Source: Planctomycetota bacterium (GTDB lineage: Bacteria > Planctomycetota > Phycisphaerae > Sedimentisphaerales > UBA12454). From it: 19,045 bases of DNA. This document shows, piece after piece, positions 15,050 to 19,045 of this stretch (its first letter is position 1; every line of letters begins with the position of its first letter). The translations under genes and the position numbers were made by a program. Under the pieces are notes generated by a model. The model was not told the DNA's origin. It saw only the letters and a program-made list of their open reading frames with translations, and ran no database searches. Location: NCBI GenBank assembly GCA_018828825.1, contig JAHJUV010000026.1:1-19045 (forward strand). The letters are read 5' to 3'.

Positions 15050-15176
15050 AATTTCGCCAACTTCAATCGGAGCTAGAATAACAAAAGTGCCAGTGCCCCA
15101 GCGTTTGGATTTTTTCGACTTTCGGCAAATCTTTACTGTCTGCCAGTTTTTCCTGCCAGGTGGCTTTCTTTTTCAT
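15050..15176 (-). pseudogene. Frameshifted 5' part of the MGMT-family gene
   Basis: ATG 15176, with GAGG 5 nt upstream, opens a frame reading MKKKATWQEKLADSKDLPKV before it goes off and stops at 15063. Removing one A from the run of six at 15110-15115 joins it to the frame of 14714-15049. It then reads VEKSKRWGTGTFVILAPIEV and GEIMRKVPKG, as expected for this family. The lesion is a single-base insertion in a homopolymer. Confidence 0.75.
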
Positions 15177-15181
15177 ATCAT

Positions 15182-15185
15182 CCTC
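15182..15185 (-). promoter_or_regulatory. Ribosome binding site of the MGMT-family gene
   Basis: GAGG lies 5 nt before ATG 15176. It supports 15176 as the original start and so the frameshift interpretation. Confidence 0.6.
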
Positions 15186-15203
15186 ATAACCAATATACCT
15201 TGT

Positions 15204-15254
15204 TTAAAATTCAACCATTGCTTTGATAACGCCGTCTTTGTAGCCTGCGGCGGT
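15204..15254 (-). other. Short coding-like tail, possible gene remnant
   Basis: Between ychF and the MGMT-family gene a minus-strand frame reads TAAGYKDGVIKAMVEF then TAA. It is bounded upstream by a stop and by a family B repeat. The sentence-like amino acid pattern suggests the 3' end of a lost gene, but it is too short to identify. Confidence 0.25.
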
Positions 15255-15261
15255 ATTATTT

Positions 15262-15300
15262 TACAATTTTAAATTTTCAATCTTAAATCTTCAATTGTCT
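15262..15300. repeat. Family B 7-nt periodic repeat after ychF
   Basis: TTCAATC/TTAAATC/TTCAATT-type units directly follow the ychF stop, next to the coding-like remnant. Confidence 0.6.
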
Positions 15301-16355
15301 TACACATTAAACCTGAACAATATCACATCGCCGTCCTGAACGACATAGTTTTTGCCTTCGAGCCGAACTTTGCCGGCGGCTTTAACCGCTTTTTCATCAC
15401 CGAGCTTTTTCAAATCGTCGAAGTGCATCGTCTCAGCTCTGATAAAACCGCGTGCTATGTCGCTGTGAATTTTACCTGCCGCGTCAACAGCCGTCATGCC
15501 CGCTTTTATCTGCCATGCCCTGGTCTGTTCATCGCCAAATGTAAGAAACGTAATAAAACCAAGCGATGAATAACAACTTTTAACAAATTTTTTTATAGCG
15601 GGTTCGTTTATTCCCAAATCTTTCATAAAATCAATCCGGCTTTTTTCATCAAGCTGACTTATCTCATATTCAATCTCAGCACAAACGCTGATCACCGGCA
15701 CGGTTGAATCGATAATACCTGCCGTGTCAAAGCTCTGCGCGGGATTGCTTTCTGCCGTATTAAAAACAACCACTATAGGCTTGAGCGTCAAAAAGCCCAG
15801 CGGTTTTACAATCTCAAGTTCAAGGTCGTTTGCAATGGCGGTCTTTAAAGGTTTTTCCGCCTCGATAGTCTGCCGCAGTTTCAATTGAATCTCAAGTTCC
15901 GCTTTTTGCCTGGCCTGGTCTTTCGAAGGCTTGTTGACCTGTTTTTCAAGTTTCTCGATTCGCGTCTCGACAAGCTCAAGGTCGGCAAGAAGTATTTCGG
16001 TCATCAGCTCTGAAAGTTCCTTCAAAGGCTCTGCCTTAATTCCCGCATTGTCAAACGCCCTTATAACGAGTACCAGCAACTCTGAGGTTCTTACCTGGTT
16101 GAGAAGCCTCCTTGCCGCCGCTCTTGTATGGTCATCGGTGAAAGATACGCCCGGCAAATCGATACAGTCTATCGTGGCGGGGACATTCTTTTTCGGCTTA
16201 TATAAATTAAAAAGCCAGTCAAGTCTCTCGTCGGGAACTTTGGCAATTACCTCTTCAATCTGCGCTGCGCCCGGCTGGCCCATTTGTCTGCCGCTGACCG
16301 CCGCAAGTAATGTACTTTTGCCCGAACCTGTTATGCCGAGAAATGCTGTTTTCAT
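15300..16355 (-). CDS. ychF: YchF-like GTPase/ATPase with atypical P-loop
   Basis: This 351-residue protein aligns with YchF (Obg-related, often ATP-specific, ribosome-associated). The match is best in the C-terminal half: SRIDFMKDLGINEPAIKKFV, the TGS domain with AGKIHSDIARGFIRAETMHF, GKNYVVQDGDVILFRFNV. The Walker B-like DLPG is at 66-69. NTAE at 199-202 keeps the N-x-x-E that in YchF replaces the GTP-specifying N-K-x-D. The P-loop reads GITGSGKST (7-15) in place of the usual G-L-P-N-V-G-K-S-T, and the N-F-P-F-C-T switch element is absent, so this is a divergent subfamily. ATG 16355 has AAAGGTG about 5 nt upstream. It is preceded by a long inverted repeat that also forms the end of the upstream gene. 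Confidence 0.88.
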   Translation of the reverse strand: MKTAFLGITGSGKSTLLAAVSGRQMGQPGAAQIEEVIAKVPDERLDWLFNLYKPKKNVPATIDCIDLPGVSFTDDHTRAAARRLLNQVRTSELLVLVIRAFDNAGIKAEPLKELSELMTEILLADLELVETRIEKLEKQVNKPSKDQARQKAELEIQLKLRQTIEAEKPLKTAIANDLELEIVKPLGFLTLKPIVVVFNTAESNPAQSFDTAGIIDSTVPVISVCAEIEYEISQLDEKSRIDFMKDLGINEPAIKKFVKSCYSSLGFITFLTFGDEQTRAWQIKAGMTAVDAAGKIHSDIARGFIRAETMHFDDLKKLGDEKAVKAAGKVRLEGKNYVVQDGDVILFRFNV

Positions 16356-16369
16356 CCCGCACCTTTCTT

Positions 16370-16441
16370 AGCCACAAAGGCACCAAGACACTAATTTTTT
16401 TATTTATATATTATTTTTAGTGCCTTTGTGTCTTCGTGGCT
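16370..16441. repeat. Long inverted repeat of the GCCAC...AAGGCAC family (A)
   Basis: Two 25-nt arms (16370-16394 and 16417-16441) are inverted copies with 4 mismatches around an AT-only core of 22 nt. Each arm is built of AAGGCACC/AAGACACx units of 8 nt. The right arm overlaps the last nine codons, including stop, of the fumarase-like gene. The transcript could fold into a long stem that works as a terminator or attenuator ahead of ychF. Confidence 0.8.
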
Positions 16442-16968
16442 CCTTCCATTTTAAAAACACTGCCGCCGAAACAATCGTACGCTACAACCGCGGGAAAATC
16501 CTTAACCTCAAGTTTTCTTATCGCCTCTGTACCCAAATCTTCATAAGCGGCCGTCTCGGCGGAAACTATATATTGACTCAAAAGCGCCCCTGCTCCGCCC
16601 AGCGCCGCGAAATGAACCGCGCAATGTTTTTTCAAGACATCCCTGACCGCATCGGAGCGATAGCCTTTGCCAATCATTCCCTTCAGGCCTGCCGCCAAAA
16701 GTATCGGTGAAAAATTGTCCATTCTCGACGAGGTCGTCGGGCCTGCCGAGCCGATCACCGCCCCGGGCGGCGCAGGCGTAGGACCGACAAAATAAAAAAC
16801 CTGTCCTTTAATCGGTATCGGCAATTCCTTGCCTTGTTCGAGGAGTTCGCAAAGCCTTTTATGTGCCGCGTCGCGAGCGGTATAAACAATACCGCTTATG
16901 GCGACCTCATCGCCGGCTTTTAAGGAACGAACAATATCATCTGTTAAAGGTGTCGTTATTTTCTTCAT
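16417..16968 (-). CDS. Class I fumarate hydratase / tartrate dehydratase beta subunit
   Basis: This 183-residue protein matches the C-terminal (beta) part of class I fumarases and TtdB. Key stretches are GQVFYFVGPTPAPPGAVIGS, GPTTSSRMDNF and GLKGMIGKGY, and the AYDCFGGSVFKME end. In two-subunit enzymes beta pairs with an alpha subunit that carries the oxygen-sensitive 4Fe-4S cluster, together hydrating fumarate to malate. No alpha gene is next to it here, so the partner must be elsewhere. After FKME the last residues (GATKTQRH) and the stop are coded by the inverted repeat at 16417-16441 and are probably not ancestral. ATG 16968 has AGG at suitable spacing. Confidence 0.87.
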   Translation of the reverse strand: MKKITTPLTDDIVRSLKAGDEVAISGIVYTARDAAHKRLCELLEQGKELPIPIKGQVFYFVGPTPAPPGAVIGSAGPTTSSRMDNFSPILLAAGLKGMIGKGYRSDAVRDVLKKHCAVHFAALGGAGALLSQYIVSAETAAYEDLGTEAIRKLEVKDFPAVVAYDCFGGSVFKMEGATKTQRH

Positions 16969-16980
16969 AAAGGCCTATTT

Positions 16981-17009
16981 TACATAGAAGCACCTGTTTT
17001 GCACGTCAA
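16981..17009 (-). promoter_or_regulatory. Promoter candidate for fumarase beta gene
   Basis: TTGACG (17004-17009) is followed at 17 nt by TATGTA (16981-16986). The -35 is good and the -10 weak. The divergent plus-strand gene begins at 17173, so the gap must serve both directions. Confidence 0.35.
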
Positions 17010-17172
17010 ATAATTTGTTGTCGAAGGCCTGAAAAAATGTTATTGTTTATATGGCTATGAACCCCGCACTTTCCAAATATTCATTATGTTTGTGTTTCTT
17101 TGAAAGGAATAATAGTTTGTATATTGCATATGACAATTTTTTAAAGAAGAATGATCTAAAAGAAGGTGCGGG

Positions 17173-17808
17173 ATGAAATATCCCATCTTTTTAAACCTCG
17201 AATCAAAGCGCGCGGTGGTTATCGGTGCAGGTTCTGTCGCCGCGAGGAAAATATTAGGACTTCTCGATGCCAAAGCACGCCTCGTTGTCGTTGCCGAACA
17301 TATCGACGACGCCCTCAAAGCCAGATGCAAAAATACAGATATCGAATTCGTAGAGGCAAAATATTCGAATGACCATCTTGTCGGCGCGACCATCGCCTTT
17401 GCGGCAACAAACGACAGAAAAATCAACGAGCAGATTTACAAAGACTGCCAGCAGCTTGAAGTACTTTGCAATGTGGCAGATGAGCCCGACCTTTGCGATT
17501 TTTATGTTCCCGCCATAATTAAAAGGGATAGCCTGCAGGTCGCCGTCTGCACCGAGGGCAACTGTCCCGCTTATGCAGGCCATTTAAGACGCAAGCTTGA
17601 GGAAGTCATCACCGAAGACCACGGCCGATTTTTAACGGAACTCGAAAAGCTGAGACAGGAAGTTTTCAATCTCGTAAGCAATGAGGACAAAAGAAGAACC
17701 ATTCTCGGCACCCTTGCCGGCGATGAGGCGTTCGAAGTATTCAAAAAAAACGGCCCAAAAGCTCTTGGCGATTGGGCCGAAAAAATCATCAGCGAATCAG
17801 AAGATTAG
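17173..17808 (+). CDS. Precorrin-2 dehydrogenase / sirohydrochlorin ferrochelatase (siroheme synthase N-domain)
   Basis: This 211-residue protein matches the CysG N-terminal/Met8p/SirC family, which oxidises precorrin-2 to sirohydrochlorin with NAD in siroheme and cobalamin-type tetrapyrrole synthesis. The NAD-binding motif VVIGAGSVAARKI is at residues 15-27, AATNDRKINEQI follows, and the catalytic region NVADEPDLCDFYVPAII includes Asp103. The family segment S-x-G-G-x-S-P is CTEGNCPA here, so the last Ser is Cys131. The end is a short helical domain. It is the only plus-strand protein gene in the window. ATG 17173 has AAGGTG 5 nt upstream. Its TAG overlaps the TAA of the convergent rplU. Ferrochelatase activity cannot be judged from sequence. 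Confidence 0.88.
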   Translation: MKYPIFLNLESKRAVVIGAGSVAARKILGLLDAKARLVVVAEHIDDALKARCKNTDIEFVEAKYSNDHLVGATIAFAATNDRKINEQIYKDCQQLEVLCNVADEPDLCDFYVPAIIKRDSLQVAVCTEGNCPAYAGHLRRKLEEVITEDHGRFLTELEKLRQEVFNLVSNEDKRRTILGTLAGDEAFEVFKKNGPKALGDWAEKIISESED

Positions 17809-18134
17809 GCTTTAATCTTTTCGATAGTTACTTCCATATATTTCTGACGATGGCCGATACGTCTCTTACTGGCCTTGCGCCGTTTGAAATGAGTCGGATA
17901 TAACTTCCGGCCTTTTACAATCGAATCGGTGGCTGTATCAGCAAATTTACCTGTAACCTTTGCGCCTTCAACATAAGGCGTGCCTATCTTTGCAGTCTTG
18001 CCTTCACCTACGAGCAGTACTTTATCTATCTCTATCTTTTTGGCGTCAGAAGCCACGTCTGCAAGTTCGATCTTTATAACATCGCCCTGCTTGACCTTAT
18101 ACTGCTTGCCGCCCTGTTCTATTACCGCGTACAT
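17805..18134 (-). CDS. rplU: 50S ribosomal protein L21
   Basis: This 109-residue protein is a clear L21: YAVIEQGGKQYKVKQGD at the N-terminus, VEGAKVTGKF in the middle, and KLYPTHFKRRKASKRRIGHR as the basic C-terminal 23S rRNA-binding segment. ATG 18134 is preceded by GGAG at 8 nt; a TTG codon just before it (18137) is in frame but less likely. It has its own strong promoter. The usual partner rpmA (L27) does not follow. Instead its stop overlaps the stop of the plus-strand siroheme gene by four bases. Confidence 0.95.
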   Translation of the reverse strand: MYAVIEQGGKQYKVKQGDVIKIELADVASDAKKIEIDKVLLVGEGKTAKIGTPYVEGAKVTGKFADTATDSIVKGRKLYPTHFKRRKASKRRIGHRQKYMEVTIEKIKA

Positions 18135-18182
18135 CAAATTATCTCCAGTATTTATAAAAGGTTAACCGAAATTAAGGGGCGT

Positions 18183-18211
18183 ATTATAGAAACTCGGGGT
18201 ATCCATGTAAA
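18183..18211 (-). promoter_or_regulatory. Strong sigma70-type promoter of rplU
   Basis: TTTACA (18206-18211) and a perfect TATAAT (18183-18188) are separated by 17 nt. The expected leader before ATG 18134 is about 40 nt, too short for an L21-binding structure of the known large type. Confidence 0.75.
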
Positions 18212-18290
18212 GCAAATTCTTATCTGAAAAAAGAGATGGTTAATCCTTTTTGGGGACAGGATTTAAGGTATTTATCCGTTTCCGGACTAT

Positions 18291-18325
18291 CGGGCCGACA
18301 TTATCGTTCAGATAAAGTCGGCCCG
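18291..18325. other. Large GC-rich hairpin downstream of PilZ gene
   Basis: Nine bases CGGGCCGAC pair with GTCGGCCCG, then after an A-A mismatch TTATC pairs with GATAA around a 5-nt loop. There is no T run on either side. It lies 44 nt past the PilZ stop in minus-strand sense and upstream of the rplU promoter. It may be a transcript 3' end structure or a small structured RNA. Confidence 0.5.
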
Positions 18326-18368
18326 CAGTCAGAATGGGCAGGAACTTATAATTAACAGCTTTCTGCTG

Positions 18369-18695
18369 TCAGGCAAACTGAACAGCTACGCCTATTGTAG
18401 CGTCGCTGATAAGGGAATCGCGCTGTACCCGTATAACCTTTCCGGTTTTTATTCTGGCAAATTGGCCTTTCTTTTTGGCAAGATTAACGGTACGCGGGAA
18501 ATTAATCTCCACAACGTGTCCGGGTCTTACCGGCGTGGACATAGGCAGCGAAAGCAATGCACCGCCTTTTGCCACATTGATTGTTCTGCCGTTGAAGAAC
18601 CTGTTTGCCTCCGGCAGCCAAAGACTGACCGGCCAGCTAAGGTCTGTGCGATTAAAATTACGATTCTCGACCGATGTCTCTAATACCTGTGTCAT
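18369..18695 (-). CDS. PilZ-domain protein
   Basis: This small, 108-residue protein consists of one PilZ domain, a fold that binds cyclic di-GMP. The N-terminal arginine motif R-x-x-x-R is R12-N-F-N-R16, and the second motif D/N-x-S-x-x-G is N40-V-A-K-G-G45, with Ala in place of Ser. The strands between (LSWPVSLWL, GHVVEINFP, KTGKVIRVQ) follow the beta-barrel pattern, ending with TIGVAVQF. With no second domain it would act as an adaptor. ATG 18695 has GGAG at 8 nt. It is 5 kb from the filament locus whose ATPases also carry cyclic-di-GMP-type domains, but no direct link is shown. Confidence 0.85.
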   Translation of the reverse strand: MTQVLETSVENRNFNRTDLSWPVSLWLPEANRFFNGRTINVAKGGALLSLPMSTPVRPGHVVEINFPRTVNLAKKKGQFARIKTGKVIRVQRDSLISDATIGVAVQFA

Positions 18696-18739
18696 AATAT
18701 AAACTCCATTTTAAAAATAACTCGGTCCAACCTTCTATG

Positions 18740-18768
18740 ATTTTATCGACAATGTGAAAGTAGGTAAA
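18740..18768 (-). promoter_or_regulatory. Promoter candidate for PilZ gene
   Basis: TTTACC (18763-18768) and TAAAAT (18740-18745) are 17 nt apart on the minus strand, giving a leader of about 38 nt to ATG 18695. Matches are 4/6 and 5/6. Confidence 0.45.
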
Positions 18769-18971
18769 ATAGAATATTTAGGGAAAATGACGAACTTTGG
18801 GGAAATTTTTAAAGATTTGGTATTTTCAAATTAAAGCTGTGCTTTTATCGGATGTTAATTTAATTTTTTTTTGACAAATTAAAGGACACCCAACATCGGC
18901 TATGGTTTTAGCGCAAAAATCCTGATTTCGGCAGTATCTTCCGGGTTTGAACCGTCGGCCCTTAATACTTC

Positions 18972-18998
18972 TTGCAATATTCACCTGATAACTATAAA
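18972..18998 (+). promoter_or_regulatory. Promoter candidate for the tRNA
   Basis: TTGCAA (18972-18977) and TATAAA (18993-18998) lie 15 nt apart, with the -10 ending 16 nt before the tRNA 5' end. The spacing is short, so confidence is low. Confidence 0.3.
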
Positions 18999-19014
18999 GT
19001 ACCGGTCTTTTGCC

Positions 19015-19045
19015 GGGCGATTAGCTCAGTTGGTAGAGCAGCTGA
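19015..19045 (+). tRNA. tRNA gene, 5' part only (cut by window edge)
   Basis: The first 31 nt of a tRNA are present: a 7-nt acceptor strand GGGCGAT, T8 A9, D-stem GCTC pairing with GAGC around AGTTGGTA, A26, and the anticodon stem strand GCTGA. The anticodon lies outside the window. The 5' half resembles some bacterial tRNA-Lys genes, but identity cannot be set. Confidence 0.85.

Larger units (their letters stand above)
18696..19014. other. 319-nt intergenic region
   Basis: This AT-rich stretch lies between the divergent PilZ gene and the tRNA. It holds the PilZ ribosome site (GGAG, 18704-18707), a PilZ promoter candidate (18740-18768) and a tRNA promoter candidate (18972-18998). No coding frame or clear RNA structure is seen in the middle. 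Confidence 0.6.

Noticed and set aside
18871..18876. Perfect TTGACA on the plus strand
   Set aside because: No -10 hexamer at 16-18 nt; the nearest TAT-like sequence is 24 nt away.
18940..18965. T-arm-like GGGTTTGAACC before the tRNA
   Set aside because: The flanking stem does not pair as a T-arm on either strand and no acceptor or D-arm is found nearby.

Overview
The window looks like a piece of a bacterial chromosome, most likely from the Planctomycetota (Phycisphaerae / Sedimentisphaerales type). That placement is inferred. It rests on pseudopilins rich in short D-P-N and N-D-A-N strings, a GspK-like protein with a D-A-D-G-D-G-I-A-D-S block, an atypical YchF-like GTPase, and intergenic spacers packed with short periodic repeats. 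No ribosomal RNA marker is available to confirm it.

Region 1 (1-13401, all minus strand, read from right to left) is a type IV filament / type II secretion-like assembly locus. In transcription order it holds an assembly ATPase of the GspE/PilB type, a PilT-like ATPase, a second GspE/PilB ATPase, one GspF/PilC platform protein, and seven prepilin-like proteins. The prepilins are two tandem paralogues, then GspG-, GspH-, GspI/PilV- and GspJ/PilW-like proteins, then a very long GspK-like protein cut by the left window edge. No secretin, GspL/M/N or prepilin peptidase lies in view, so the sequence does not decide between pilus and secretion system. A promoter with an overlapping 7-bp dyad precedes the first ATPase, and a second promoter with a 5'-UTR hairpin precedes the second ATPase.

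Region 2 (13398-15300, minus) holds two damaged genes side by side. cinA has one in-frame TAG separating its first 34 codons from the rest. An MGMT/Atl-family gene is frameshifted in a run of six A. A short coding-like tail lies just upstream of it.

Region 3 (15300-18695) is housekeeping: a YchF-like GTPase with an unusual P-loop, an orphan class I fumarase/tartrate dehydratase beta subunit, a plus-strand precorrin-2 dehydrogenase, rplU convergent with it and overlapping by stop codons, and a PilZ-domain protein. The window ends in the first 31 nt of a plus-strand tRNA.

The feature least explained by ordinary annotation is the repeat load. At least three families of short periodic spacers and several palindromic units sit between and inside genes. 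They supply start codons, stop codons, C-terminal residues and, in three cases, the leader peptides of prepilins just before the processing site. Some units are nested inside others. The prepilin leader, which is removed on maturation, appears to be a tolerated landing site for palindromic DNA.
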